Shown here: positions 50,062 through 59,385 of the stretch, in pieces | Numbering within the stretch: the first letter of the stretch is position 1 | Layout: each line of letters begins with the position of its first letter | Assembly: GCA_019637395.1 (NCBI GenBank) | Contig: JAHBVR010000003.1 | Span: forward strand, 1 to 64,000 | Length of the DNA: 64,000 nucleotides | Direction of reading: 5' to 3' | Source: Vulcanimicrobiota bacterium | GTDB lineage: Bacteria > Vulcanimicrobiota > Xenobia > Xenobiales > JADMJV01 | Notes under the pieces: generated by a model | Database searches by the model: none | Seen by the model: the letters and a program-made list of their open reading frames with translations, nothing else | What the model was told of the DNA's origin: nothing | Program-made: the position numbers and the translations under genes

Positions 50062-50730
50062 ATGCAACTACTCTATCGTTTCCGCGCCTGGTTCTGGGGC
50101 TGGCTCGCCCCGCATCTGCCTCTCCACTGGAGGTTCGCCGCCAAGCGGGCGCGGCTTAGGCAGGCCTGGGCTCGCTGGCATCGGTCCGGGCGGCCTCTTC
50201 CCCCTCCGCATGAGGTCAAGCAGTTGCAACTTCTCAACACGCAGCGCCAGTACGGCTACAAAGTCCTGGTGGAAACCGGTACCTTTCGCGGCGATATGAT
50301 GATCGCCATGCACCCGTATTTTGAAAAGCTCTACTCCATCGAACTGTCCCAGGAATTACACCAGGCAGCGCTTGTCCGCCTGCGAGCCTATCCGAAGGCG
50401 ACCTTGCTCCAAGGAGACAGTGGGAAAGTGCTGGCCAACTTGACGGAAGCTTTAGCAAAGCCGGCAATTTTTTGGCTGGATGGACACTACTCTGCCGGCG
50501 ATACCGCTCTGGGCGACCTGGAGACCCCGATCCGAGCCGAGCTTGAAGCGGTGCTAAGTCACTCTGTCCCTCACGCAGTCATCATTGACGACGCCCGCCT
50601 GTTCAACGGCTCCCGTGACTACCCGACGTTGGCGCAAGTCGAGTCCATCGTGAAAGACCTCAATTCCGAGTATCGCATGCACGTTTGCGACGACACCATT
50701 CAAATTTTGCCGCCCCAAATTCCCCGCTAA
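50062..50730 (+). CDS. SAM methyltransferase-like protein
   Basis: The start chosen is the ATG at 50062, with AAGGGGAAGAC before it; this gives 222 residues. KVLVETGTFRGDMMIAMHP and SIELSQELHQ form the SAM-binding loop. FWLDGHYSAGDTALGDLETP and VIIDDARLF are conserved in a class I methyltransferase-like group found in glycan and FkbM-like contexts. It may methylate a sugar, but no substrate is known. It is divergent from the GT4 gene and converges, by 7 bases, on the kinase-like gene. Confidence 0.75.
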   Translation: MQLLYRFRAWFWGWLAPHLPLHWRFAAKRARLRQAWARWHRSGRPLPPPHEVKQLQLLNTQRQYGYKVLVETGTFRGDMMIAMHPYFEKLYSIELSQELHQAALVRLRAYPKATLLQGDSGKVLANLTEALAKPAIFWLDGHYSAGDTALGDLETPIRAELEAVLSHSVPHAVIIDDARLFNGSRDYPTLAQVESIVKDLNSEYRMHVCDDTIQILPPQIPR

Positions 50731-50736
50731 CCACCG

Positions 50737-51390
50737 TCACGCCCGACTCCGATAAGCTGTCTGCTCCATCTGCCGACAGCCCGTCAGAATAACGCCGCGA
50801 ACCTCGACCTGCTGATCACGCAGGTCTTCTACAAAGTGTCCCTCCGCCGGCCCGCTAAATTGATCCAGGCCGACCACCATATAAGCCCCGTCCAGGTGAC
50901 CGGCGATGGTCACCGCGTCACTGCACAGACCCATGGCGGGGGTATCAAATAGAAGCAAGGCGCCGGTCGCTCGCAGCTCTTTGACCAGACCGGCAAATTC
51001 CTCGCGAAGAAGCAAAGCTCCACTGTCCTCCGGGAGGCTCGTTCCGCAAGGCAAACAGCGGAGGCGGTCGACAGCCGTTGAATAAAGCGATAGCCCGGAT
51101 TGACCCGTGAGAAAGTCGGTAAGTCCCGGGCGCTCTTCAAGTTGAAAAACCTTGCTTAAGGTCGGACGGCGTAAGTCCCCATCGACCACAATCACCTGAG
51201 CAGACAACTGGGCCAGGACGATACCCAGGGAGGCGACGACCGAGGTCCGACCTTCACCTTCCCAGGCGCCGACAATGGCCAGGGCGCCGGTTCCATTGCG
51301 GTAGCCCAACATGACTGTGGCGGCGAAACCGCGCAGCGCTTCACTCCAAGGTCCGTCGGGATTACCTAGAATTTCCAGGCTTTGCAGCAC
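50737..51390 (-). CDS. CpsD/CapB-like P-loop protein with altered Walker A
   Basis: A 217-residue BY-kinase fold. The Walker A position reads GAWEGEGRTSVVASL, so the usual Lys is Arg, and there is no Tyr-rich C-terminal tail. VIVVDGDLRRPTL is Walker A' and LLFDTPAMG is Walker B. Loss of Lys and Tyr tail suggests that it is not an active tyrosine kinase, or has a regulatory role. It is downstream of a co-polymerase gene, with three bases between. Together they look like the split halves of a Wzc-type protein. Confidence 0.8.
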   Translation of the reverse strand: MLQSLEILGNPDGPWSEALRGFAATVMLGYRNGTGALAIVGAWEGEGRTSVVASLGIVLAQLSAQVIVVDGDLRRPTLSKVFQLEERPGLTDFLTGQSGLSLYSTAVDRLRCLPCGTSLPEDSGALLLREEFAGLVKELRATGALLLFDTPAMGLCSDAVTIAGHLDGAYMVVGLDQFSGPAEGHFVEDLRDQQVEVRGVILTGCRQMEQTAYRSRA

Positions 51391-51393
51391 AAC

Positions 51394-52833
51394 CTAAACA
51401 GCTACCCCCGAAGCAGCACCGCCTTCATCACCCGAAGAGCGCTCGGTGAAGCGGGGCGCGCTCACAATGTCGCGCTTACAGCCCTCCCAGAGTTCGGCGA
51501 TCGAGATGGGAACCTGGGGGATCACAGTCAGGACCGGCAAATCCAGACGTGACTCAATTTGGGGTAGAATCCTCATGCTGCTGCGCAGATAATCGAGGCC
51601 CACCAACACGCACAAACCTACGGCGATACTGAAAGGGAGTCCGAAAGCCAGGGCGCGCAGGAAACCCTGGCGTTTTTCCGCCTGCACCGGCATTCCGAGC
51701 ATGGGAGCCTGCAATACGGTGATGGCTCCCTGGCGCTTGCTGCTTTGCTCGCCGACGCGAGCCTGGTAAAGCTGCTTGACCAGTTGCAGGTAATTGTCTT
51801 CCCACATGGTGAGCTGCCGCTGCAATTTAGCGACTTCGCGCTTCTCGCTGGAACTGAGCTGCTTGCTGCGCAAATCCGCGAGCCGGGCTTCCAACGATTT
51901 GAGCTGACTGCGCCGATCGGCCAGCATCTGAGCCTTCTCGGTGCGCAACGACTGCACGTATTTGACCAACCGATCCTTGTACTCGGACTGGACTTTACGA
52001 ACTTTTTCCCGCTGGGCTACGACCTGAATATTCTTATCGGTATAGAGTTCTTCCAACTCCATCAACTTTAGCTTGGCATCCGAGGCGGCCGTCTCAAGTT
52101 GTTTCAAGCTGTTGTCGCCCTGCTCGATGATGGCCCATGGGGGGACATCGGACTGGCCACTCAGAAAAGCTCCTAGCGAGTTGACCTCGGTCTCCGCACT
52201 GATGGCCTCTTCTTTCAGTTTGCGTCGCTCCAACTCCAACTCGTTCTGATCGGAAGCCAGGCTTTCACTCTGGTCGGCACTGGCATGCGAGGTCGTCAAC
52301 TTCAACAACTTGTCTTCGGTGACGTCCACTTTCTCTCGTGCCTCAGCCACCAATTCTTCGAGAAAACGCCTGGTATTGGCGAACTCGCGGGCCGAGAGTT
52401 CTTCGACATAACTGACGAATTCTTTGACCAGCGCATCCGTGAGCTGCTTGGCCTCCTCGGGCGAAGCATCGTCCACTCCGAGCGAGAACAAAGTCACCTG
52501 GTAGTCCGCGGAAAGGGGGTCCAGATGCACCTTTTCTTTTAACTCCACCCAGTCTCGTCGTACTTTGGAAGACTGCACAACGCGCGTCAACAAACGCTCG
52601 GAGGTCACCAGCTCCTGAAGAGTAGCCCGGTCCGTGTACCAACTGCGACTCCCCCCCGAATAGCCAGACCCGGATTCGGACGGTGGAGTCAGCAGAATAC
52701 GGGCGGTGGACCGGTAGATGGGAACGACCGAGGCTTGCGGTAGCACGACCACGATCAACAGGGTTGAGACTACGATGGCTAGAAATAGGCCCGAGCGCTC
52801 GCGGACAATGCGAAGAATACGTCTGATGTCCAT
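51394..52833 (-). CDS. Wzz/GumC-like polysaccharide co-polymerase
   Basis: A 479-residue co-polymerase. One membrane helix lies near residues 15-35 (LFLAIVVSTLLIVVVLP) and another near 415-435 (AFGLPFSIAVGLCVLVGL). Between them is a long periplasmic coiled coil with the Wzz domain IYRSTARILLTPPSES near residue 40. Such proteins set chain length and guide export. Its 72-base divergent neighbour is a second co-polymerase gene, giving a mirror-image arrangement. Confidence 0.88.
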   Translation of the reverse strand: MDIRRILRIVRERSGLFLAIVVSTLLIVVVLPQASVVPIYRSTARILLTPPSESGSGYSGGSRSWYTDRATLQELVTSERLLTRVVQSSKVRRDWVELKEKVHLDPLSADYQVTLFSLGVDDASPEEAKQLTDALVKEFVSYVEELSAREFANTRRFLEELVAEAREKVDVTEDKLLKLTTSHASADQSESLASDQNELELERRKLKEEAISAETEVNSLGAFLSGQSDVPPWAIIEQGDNSLKQLETAASDAKLKLMELEELYTDKNIQVVAQREKVRKVQSEYKDRLVKYVQSLRTEKAQMLADRRSQLKSLEARLADLRSKQLSSSEKREVAKLQRQLTMWEDNYLQLVKQLYQARVGEQSSKRQGAITVLQAPMLGMPVQAEKRQGFLRALAFGLPFSIAVGLCVLVGLDYLRSSMRILPQIESRLDLPVLTVIPQVPISIAELWEGCKRDIVSAPRFTERSSGDEGGAASGVAV

Positions 52834-52905
52834 GTGGCTGTCACAGTTAAACTTGAGTTCGGAAACTCCTCGTAGCCTTGATTTGCTTACGGATAGAGGG
52901 CCGGC

Positions 52906-54360
52906 GTGCTAAAAGTCCCCGCAAACCTGAAGACACAAAGATTTCAGGGGCCGGCAGTCTTCTTGCTCGGCTTCCTGCTTTGTCACGCCAAGCTGATGCA
53001 CACCTATGTAAGACCGCAGCAGCTCCAGACCATCAGCGAGGCCTCTTACTCCTCCCAGGGCACCCTGCTCATTGCTCCCAGCTCCCGCTCCAGCCTCGCC
53101 AGCCTCACTCACAATTCCAATTCGGCAATCGATCGCTGGCTACGCGACGAGGAGATGCTCCAACTGCTCATCTCTCGTAGAAAACTCTACTCCCGCGCTC
53201 TGACCAAAATCGCCGACAAACCGCCCAACTTTACCGAGCAAGAGCTGAAGGAGCGTGTCAGCCTCACCACCATTTTTAGCAACACCACCCCGCAATCGGA
53301 AATGACGGAACTGGAGCGGAATCTTCTGAACCAGAAGAAGAAACGCGTGGCTCAGGTGGCCGTCAATGCATACACGAGAGTTCTCATGCTGAAGGTGCAA
53401 ACGGTCGGCCCCTCGCCTCGCCAGGCACAGCAATACGCGGCGGCGGTACTGGCCAGCCTGGAAGAGATCCTCGTGGAAACGAGCTCCGAGACAGCCCGCC
53501 TTCGGCGCGAAAAGCTCGAAGCAACCCTGAAAGAAGTTCAGATAAACCTGGTTAAAGCACGGAGCAAACTCAAGAACTATCATTTTTCCTCACACCGAGA
53601 ACTGGTTGCCAATGAAGCCGATATTGACCACCTTCGCCACGAGGCGCGAAAACTCGAGATCGAGATTCAAGGCTTGACCGAGCGCCTGAGCCAACCGGTC
53701 ATTCTAACTCAGGCGGGCCCGTCCGAGGGATACACCAAAGCCGATGCCGAGTTCATTCAGGCCCAAATCGTCTACCGCCCGAACAGCGCCGGAGCGAAAC
53801 GCGCTGCCAAGAACTCGCAAAGGGAAAACAAATTTCGTGAGGCGCAGCAAGAAGAGCGACTCCGATCCTATCAGCAAAACTTGCTGACTGAACTGACGTC
53901 CAAAAAGAGACTGTTGGGCGAAGTCGAATCGAATATCGTCATCCTGAAAAAGAAACTGCTGAGCAATACTGAGGCAAAAAGTCGAGCATCCCTGCAACGA
54001 GCGGAGCAGTCGTGGGAAGCCGAAGCGGACCGTCTCGCAAACCAGATTTTTGGAGCCCGGATCGAAGAAAGAATGGCCCGTAGTGATTGCTCCACCGTAC
54101 TGCTGCAGCCCCCCATGCCCGGGGCGCGTAATAACTCGGTTCTCAAGACGGTCGCATCCCGTTACTACCTCGTTTTGATCTTGCTTCCCCTGAGCGCAAT
54201 GGCCGGGCTGGCCTGTTATTTAGGGTTGAACTTCTACTACTGGAATCAGGATAAATCCCGACAGGTTTCTCTCGCGCTGGACACTCCCGTGGTTTGCCTT
54301 CTTCCTCTTTTATCGGAACAAGACAGGGTGAAGTGGGAGATTTTCAAGCGAGGAAAGTAG
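52906..54360 (+). CDS. Second, diverged co-polymerase-like protein
   Basis: The 484-residue protein starts at GTG. A hydrophobic N-terminal stretch (AVFLLGFLLCHAKLM) is short, and a second helix near residue 425-445 (YLVLILLPLSAMAGLACYLG) precedes a short C-terminus. The middle is coiled coil, with LRREKLEATLKEVQINLVKA as example. It has the overall GumC/Wzz plan but little similarity to its divergent neighbour. A kinase-like gene with intact motifs follows after 25 bases. Confidence 0.75.
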   Translation: MLKVPANLKTQRFQGPAVFLLGFLLCHAKLMHTYVRPQQLQTISEASYSSQGTLLIAPSSRSSLASLTHNSNSAIDRWLRDEEMLQLLISRRKLYSRALTKIADKPPNFTEQELKERVSLTTIFSNTTPQSEMTELERNLLNQKKKRVAQVAVNAYTRVLMLKVQTVGPSPRQAQQYAAAVLASLEEILVETSSETARLRREKLEATLKEVQINLVKARSKLKNYHFSSHRELVANEADIDHLRHEARKLEIEIQGLTERLSQPVILTQAGPSEGYTKADAEFIQAQIVYRPNSAGAKRAAKNSQRENKFREAQQEERLRSYQQNLLTELTSKKRLLGEVESNIVILKKKLLSNTEAKSRASLQRAEQSWEAEADRLANQIFGARIEERMARSDCSTVLLQPPMPGARNNSVLKTVASRYYLVLILLPLSAMAGLACYLGLNFYYWNQDKSRQVSLALDTPVVCLLPLLSEQDRVKWEIFKRGK

Positions 54361-54385
54361 CGGCCGCGCCAGAAACTCAGCAGCT

Positions 54386-55144
54386 ATGCAAAAAACCGAC
54401 CATATCGTGGTGCTGCAGCATCCTAACTCCGAAATCGCAGAGTGCTATCGTACCCTGCGCGCCACCCTGAGCCGCCACCTCAGCCTGGGAAAGAAAGTCA
54501 TCTGCCTGGTAAGCACCTGGTCGGGAGACGGCAAATCTATGGTCTGCACCAACCTGGCCGTAACCTTGACCCACCTCCACCTGCGCGTCGTCCTGGTTGA
54601 CGGCGACCTGCGTCTACCCACCATCAGCAAAGTTCTGGGCGCGGAGCAGGCGCCGGGATTTACGGACTTCCTGGAAAAGGGCGGCAACCTGGAGGACTAC
54701 CTGGTAGAGACGGTGGTGCCCAATCTTCGACTGCTGCCGCGCGGCCAAAGTCAAGAGAACCCTGCCAACCTGCTTGGTCGAGAACGGCTGGCGGAAATTT
54801 TCAATAAATTGCGCGAAAGCGCCGACTGCGTCATCGTCGATACTCCCCCCATGACGGCCTGCAGTGATGCTGTTCTCATCGGAGTCCAGACGGACGGGGT
54901 CGTCATCGTGGTCAATCCCAAAAGCTGGGACGGCGACATTGAAGTTCGTCACAAGCAACAATTGGTCGATCACAACATCCCGGTCCTCGGTGCTGTGCTC
55001 AACGGGGCTGCAGAAACGGAAAATCGCACCTACGGCGCCTACAACGCGAACCAATCAAATCGCTACCACTACGTGGAGCCGCTCCAGGCATCCCGTGCCA
55101 CGACCGCCAAAAGCGGCGGCTTCTTTAAGCGCAAGAAGAACTGA
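54386..55144 (+). CDS. CpsD/CapB-type tyrosine kinase (BY-kinase)
   Basis: The Walker A motif is intact here (VSTWSGDGKSM), with VVLVDGDLRLPTI as Walker A' and VIVDTPPMTAC as Walker B. The C-terminal tail TYGAYNANQSNRYHYVEP has four Tyr, the usual autophosphorylation cluster. The 252-residue product should be active with the preceding co-polymerase and control polymer length or export. Stop codon is 16 bases before the convergent export-protein stop. Confidence 0.88.
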   Translation: MQKTDHIVVLQHPNSEIAECYRTLRATLSRHLSLGKKVICLVSTWSGDGKSMVCTNLAVTLTHLHLRVVLVDGDLRLPTISKVLGAEQAPGFTDFLEKGGNLEDYLVETVVPNLRLLPRGQSQENPANLLGRERLAEIFNKLRESADCVIVDTPPMTACSDAVLIGVQTDGVVIVVNPKSWDGDIEVRHKQQLVDHNIPVLGAVLNGAAETENRTYGAYNANQSNRYHYVEPLQASRATTAKSGGFFKRKKN

Positions 55145-55160
55145 CCGGTCTCGGTCGGAC

Positions 55161-56351
55161 TCAAAACGAAGTAAAGGTACGAGCCATCAAAAGAAGCTGC
55201 AAAAGCCCGCCTCCTCCGAGCAAGCCGCCACCGGGCGCATCTTGAGGGGGAACATAGACCAGATCCCCATCGTGAACCGGGACCGGAACCAGGCTGGATG
55301 CCTCCTTAAGATACTTCTCCACATCGTAAGTTTCGCGTTTTTCATTTCCTTCGCGAACATCACTGGCGCGGATCACCACCACCTGATCCAGCTTGCCCTG
55401 GCTCAAGCCTGCCTTGGACAGGACGTCCACCAGCGTTTCACTGCCCTCCAAGGGCATGGGGCCGGCCTTGGATACAGCGCCCAGCACGATGACCGCGCGC
55501 GGCTGCACCACCACGGTATCCCCATCCGTCAGCTCCGGATAAGATCCGTTCTTAGGCGGACTCAGAAGATCCACGGTCAGCGGCTTTTCCAAAGTAGGGC
55601 GAACGAGTAAGATCCGACCTGCGGCAGCCGTCTCTTTGGTTCCACCGGCCGCCTTGATGGCGTCCTCAAATTGCGTAGTGGACTTGGCGCTGACCGCGTA
55701 AATACCGGGTTCGCGGACCTCACCCACCACACTCACCCGGCGCCCCGGGTTGACGAAGAAGATGTCTCCCGGGCGCATGCTGAAAGATGCCAGCTTAGGC
55801 TGATTGGCGGTAGAAAGGTTCACCGGCACCTGCTGGCCCTGGCGAATGATATAGGCGCCGTCCGGGTCCGCCTTGGCGGTAACGCCGCCTACTTGAGCCA
55901 AAAGCTCCAAAAGCGAAGTACCGGTGGGTAGAGTGTATTTGCCGGCTTTACCGACCTCGCCCAGAACGGAAACATCCATCTGACTGACCGATACCAGGCC
56001 CAGGCTGAAGCCAGGATCGCGCAACTCCTTCGACAATCGCGCGCGAATCAATTTTTCCAATGAACTGACGGTCACACCAGCCGCTTTCACTTCGCCGATG
56101 ACGGGGTGATTGAAGCGGCCGTCCGCCCTCACCGTATAGCTCTTGGGCAAGTCGGGCAAACTGAAAATATTGAGTTCGAGCTGGTCGCCGGACTGGAGTA
56201 CGTGGGAGGCCGGATTCAAAGCCGGACTCATCAAAATCGCAGGAGCGCCCGAAGCCGGCGCCTGAGGAGGGGTGGGAGGCTGCTGCGCGGGCGCATCGGG
56301 CGCACCAATGAGACTCAGACCGAGGAGACTTAAAACGTAGGAAAATCGCAT
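55161..56351 (-). CDS. OPX (Wza-like) polysaccharide export protein
   Basis: The 396-residue protein has an N-terminal signal-like segment (MRFSYVLSLLGLSLIG...APAQ) with no lipobox Cys. The PES domain LQSGDQLELNIFSLPDLPKS is followed by SLBB-type domains, such as VLGEVGKAGKYTLPTGTSLL and VVGEVREPGIYAVSA, and a third near residue 300. Such proteins form the outer-membrane channel for capsule or EPS. Because no Cys is present, it would not be acylated as Wza is. It is divergent from the FecR-like gene. Confidence 0.88.
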   Translation of the reverse strand: MRFSYVLSLLGLSLIGAPDAPAQQPPTPPQAPASGAPAILMSPALNPASHVLQSGDQLELNIFSLPDLPKSYTVRADGRFNHPVIGEVKAAGVTVSSLEKLIRARLSKELRDPGFSLGLVSVSQMDVSVLGEVGKAGKYTLPTGTSLLELLAQVGGVTAKADPDGAYIIRQGQQVPVNLSTANQPKLASFSMRPGDIFFVNPGRRVSVVGEVREPGIYAVSAKSTTQFEDAIKAAGGTKETAAAGRILLVRPTLEKPLTVDLLSPPKNGSYPELTDGDTVVVQPRAVIVLGAVSKAGPMPLEGSETLVDVLSKAGLSQGKLDQVVVIRASDVREGNEKRETYDVEKYLKEASSLVPVPVHDGDLVYVPPQDAPGGGLLGGGGLLQLLLMARTFTSF

Positions 56352-56524
56352 GGCCCTTAATTAGTCCCGAGCAGTATCTCACCTCTTTAGAGAAGTCGGA
56401 AACGACACGAGAAGAGGACTTTTGGCCACTCTAAAGTTGCATCCCAGATATGACTTGATTCAGTGATGAGCCTACATGTTAACTTTCCCCCGAGACCCCT
56501 GACAAGGCAGGAAACCCGCCCCGG

Positions 56525-56540
56525 CCTGGGAAGGCCCAGG
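56525..56540 (+). promoter_or_regulatory. Leader hairpin before the FecR-like gene
   Basis: CCTGGG, loop AAGG, CCCAGG form a perfect 6-base-pair stem 34 bases before the FecR-like start codon. It could affect mRNA stability or a ribosome site, but no known riboswitch is recognised. Confidence 0.3.
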
Positions 56541-56573
56541 TCAAGTGTTACCCACTTAGAGGAGATTCTGGTA

Positions 56574-57263
56574 ATGAAGATCTTAAAGAGCTTGATGTCT
56601 GGCGGTATTATCGCCTCGTGCTTCATTGGTGCATGGGCGAATCACACCGATCAGTCTGTTGTCCAAGGAACTGTTCAGGTTCAATCCAAAGAAGGCTCCT
56701 GGCGAGACGAGAGCAATCCGGGCGCCGGAGCCTCCATCCGTACGCAAGACGCCGATGCCACTTTGAACTTGGCGGGCGCTCAAATTCGACTGGCCCCTCA
56801 CAGCCAGGTAAAAATCGTTCAGGTGAATGAAAAATCTGTGAGCCTCAGATTATCCGAGGCTGGAGGGCGAGTTTTTGTCCATGTTCCCAAAGACAGCTCT
56901 TGTCAATTAGAGTTTGGCAACGAGAGCATCAAATCCGGTGAGAGCGAGTTTGTCGTGGGTTATGGAAAATCCGTTGGCGTAGAGGTTTTCAGCGGTACTG
57001 TGACTCGGACCGAAGGTGTAAAATCGACCCTTTCCGCCACCGATTGGGAAGGTCAAGGAGTCTTCGCCGACGCTGATGCCGACGAGCCCGAGGATTCAAA
57101 TGAGAAGAAACCGGATGATCCTCAACCCGAGAAAGATGATGACGACGATGACGATGACATCGGAGCCTATGCGGGTGGCGGTGCGGCGGCCATCGTGACC
57201 GCGATCATCCTCCTCAATGGCGATACGGATAGGGATACCTTCTTGGCCAGCGCTAGTCCGTAA
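56574..57263 (+). CDS. FecR-like exported protein with acidic tail
   Basis: The ATG at 56574 has GAGGAGA nine bases before it and starts a signal-like segment (MKILKSLMSGGIIASCFIGA). Residues 30-165 fit the FecR domain pattern: SIRTQDADATLNLAGAQIRL, RVFVHVPKDSSCQLEFG and VGVEVFSGTVTR. A Glu/Pro/Asp linker has eight consecutive Asp, followed by GAYAGGGAAAIVTAIILLNG, a likely membrane anchor. This makes it a periplasmic or surface protein anchored at its C-terminus. It may sense or bind the polysaccharide; that is inference. A strong terminator follows. Confidence 0.7.
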   Translation: MKILKSLMSGGIIASCFIGAWANHTDQSVVQGTVQVQSKEGSWRDESNPGAGASIRTQDADATLNLAGAQIRLAPHSQVKIVQVNEKSVSLRLSEAGGRVFVHVPKDSSCQLEFGNESIKSGESEFVVGYGKSVGVEVFSGTVTRTEGVKSTLSATDWEGQGVFADADADEPEDSNEKKPDDPQPEKDDDDDDDDIGAYAGGGAAAIVTAIILLNGDTDRDTFLASASP

Positions 57264-57282
57264 GATCTATACCTCAGCCAAA

Positions 57283-57314
57283 AGAAGCCACCACGGTTAA
57301 TCGTGGTGGCTTCT
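57283..57314. terminator. Bidirectional intrinsic terminator
   Basis: A perfect 12-base-pair stem, AGAAGCCACCAC and GTGGTGGCTTCT, with an 8-base loop. On the plus strand TTGCTTTTCTTT follows; on the minus strand TTTT follows. It lies between convergent genes and probably ends both. Confidence 0.85.
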
Positions 57315-57348
57315 TTGCTTTTCTTTCAAACATGGCCGGTTAGCCGAA

Positions 57349-58140
57349 CTAGTCGTTTTGCTTGCGTAATACGAAAATCCCACATCCGTAATTCAGGTCA
57401 AACCACCTGCATCTTTCTGGCGATGTCCAGGGCAAGTCTGTGAAGAGTTCGCCGGCATCATCCACAACCGCGAAGTGCTCTACAGAAAAGCGACCGCGGA
57501 ACATTTCCTCGAGTTCATCCAGTCCAAAAACACGGTGAGCGTTGAACTCTACTCGCGCCACTCCGATAGGAACCGAAAAGTAAAAGATGCCTCCAGCTCG
57601 CAACAGCCGGTGCATGTTGGCAAAAGCCTTCTGGTGTCCTTCGGGATCAATAGGATCGCCGTAGCGACCGAGCCCAAAATGCTCCAAGGCGTGAAGACAG
57701 GACAAAGAATCCGGCGCAGCCTCGAGTTGAAACCCCTCATCACTTAAATTACCCTGCAAAAACTCTATATTACGAACATGACTGGTCTGAGGCCGGATAT
57801 CAATGACCTCAATGGTCCGGAAACTGGCGACGTGAGCAACAAACCCATCGACACGTGAGCCGACGTCGATATGCCGTTCGGGACTGGCGAGAAAGATTTG
57901 TTGGGCAACCCAGAGATCTTGATGAAAATAATGGCCCGATGCGACTCCACTGGCTGCGGTATAGTCAAGCAGGCAGGGATAGAACCGCAGTCTCTTCTGG
58001 AAGGTCTTCCTATAAGCCTTACGGAAACGCAGATAATCCCATCCATACTTAGGAAATGCTTGAATTGAGCGATAAACTCGGACCAAGTCGATTCCTAGAT
58101 AAGCGAGCCGTTTCAGCCAGGGGCGCAAGATCTTCTTCAC
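57349..58140 (-). CDS. DUF268 family protein, SAM-binding-like
   Basis: The 263-residue chain starts at GTG with AAGGAG eight bases upstream. RHIDVGSRVDGFVAHVASF and IDIRPQ look like a methyltransferase SAM loop, and SLSCLHALEHFGLGRYGDPI is a hallmark of DUF268 proteins found in glycan loci. The C-terminus has VPIGVARVEFNAHRVF. The biochemical role is not established. It lies downstream of the GT4-like gene on the same strand with a 27-base gap. Confidence 0.8.
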   Translation of the reverse strand: MKKILRPWLKRLAYLGIDLVRVYRSIQAFPKYGWDYLRFRKAYRKTFQKRLRFYPCLLDYTAASGVASGHYFHQDLWVAQQIFLASPERHIDVGSRVDGFVAHVASFRTIEVIDIRPQTSHVRNIEFLQGNLSDEGFQLEAAPDSLSCLHALEHFGLGRYGDPIDPEGHQKAFANMHRLLRAGGIFYFSVPIGVARVEFNAHRVFGLDELEEMFRGRFSVEHFAVVDDAGELFTDLPWTSPERCRWFDLNYGCGIFVLRKQND

Positions 58141-58167
58141 GTTTCACTCCTTAAATTTCTTATTCAT

Positions 58168-59385
58168 CTACTTGCCAGCCGAAAACTCTCGAAAAAGATC
58201 CGTTAACCGGCCTGCGCATAGGGCTGCATCGTATCGATTATCGATAAAGTCTCGAACAAAAAGGCCAGGATCTTGTTTATGCAACTCGATCAAGTCCAGA
58301 ATCTTGGCCTGAACCCCTTTAATATCATCATGTTCAAAACAGTCTCCAAATCGGCCTTGGATGACGTTCTCACATTCACTTTGACGGCCAGTCAAAGCCA
58401 GAATATATTTCCTGGCCAGCATGTAGTCAAGAATTTTGGAAAGGAAAAACATCCCCAACTCGCCTTTTGCAACAAAATCGATCAGTAACAGAACATCAGC
58501 ACTTCGCTGAAGCTCGAGAACCTCGTTCGCCGTCAAAACTCCTCGAAACGTGAAGCACTTGCAGCGATACTTTTCAAAGAGTCCCACTATGCCGCGGTCC
58601 GCAAATCCACAGAAGATGACTTCCAACTGATCTTGGATCTCGAACGGCAAGCCATGAAGAGCCTGAAGGAACGTTTCCGGCGAACGGATGGAAGCCAGGG
58701 CGCCCGTGTGCACAATCCGTAGTTTTCGATTCCGGGGAACTTCGAAACGGTCCGTTCGGTCCTCGGGGTCATAGACGTTGGGAAAAAGCTCATAACGCAC
58801 TCCCGGGTATTTTCTGGAGTAGAAGTCGATCGTCTTCTGAGAAGTTAAACAGACTACGTCAGCGTTCTCAAAACAAGCCCGCTCCAACTTCTGGTTTTTG
58901 GCGCGCACTCGAGGACTGTCACGGCGCAACGGCGAGTCCGCCCAAGGATCGCTCAAATGCATAATCCAGGGGACCTTAAGGGCCTTTTTGAGCTTCAAAG
59001 CCATGAGAGCCGAGCTGGAAGGGAAGGATCGCGAATAAATCACGTCCGGAATAGCAATCTGCCGGGTTGCACGTCTCCACTGATAGTGAAAGGACCACTT
59101 TGAGTCGGGTACCGTGACAAATTCAGGAGCGATTCGGTGGAGAAGATAGTTCAAATACCGATTCTCCCACAGTGGGATTTCCACCAGGCGGTGCACTCCA
59201 GCCAGTAAAGGCCGCAAGCTTTCGTCATCCGGCATGTACAAGGTTGGACTTTTCGAAGTTATAACGTCAAATATAAAATCGTGCGCGTGATTCTGGTAGA
59301 GATACTTGAAGTAGCGAGCAACCTGCCGACCCTCTGAATCAAGTTTGGGCGGGAAAGCAATGCTGACGAACAGTATTCTATGCAA
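58168..59385 (-). CDS. GT4-like glycosyltransferase
   Basis: The start is uncertain: the TTG at 59385 and GTG at 59400 both lie within the end of the upstream formyltransferase gene. From TTG the chain is 405 residues and begins LHRILFVSIAFPPKLDSEGR, a normal start for GT-B enzymes. VIYSRSFPSSSALMALKLKK and VHTGALASIRSPETFLQAL mark the two domains. KGELGMFFLSKILDYMLARK occupies the donor-site position; the usual Glu pattern is weak. It is the last of a run of deacetylase, formyltransferase and this transferase, followed by DUF268. Confidence 0.8.
   Translation of the reverse strand: MHRILFVSIAFPPKLDSEGRQVARYFKYLYQNHAHDFIFDVITSKSPTLYMPDDESLRPLLAGVHRLVEIPLWENRYLNYLLHRIAPEFVTVPDSKWSFHYQWRRATRQIAIPDVIYSRSFPSSSALMALKLKKALKVPWIMHLSDPWADSPLRRDSPRVRAKNQKLERACFENADVVCLTSQKTIDFYSRKYPGVRYELFPNVYDPEDRTDRFEVPRNRKLRIVHTGALASIRSPETFLQALHGLPFEIQDQLEVIFCGFADRGIVGLFEKYRCKCFTFRGVLTANEVLELQRSADVLLLIDFVAKGELGMFFLSKILDYMLARKYILALTGRQSECENVIQGRFGDCFEHDDIKGVQAKILDLIELHKQDPGLFVRDFIDNRYDAALCAGRLTDLFREFSAGK

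Noticed and set aside
51394-55144. Single Wzc gene split by a mutation
   Set aside because: The two co-polymerases are on opposite strands, each with its own complete membrane helices and partner gene, so it is two separate modules.
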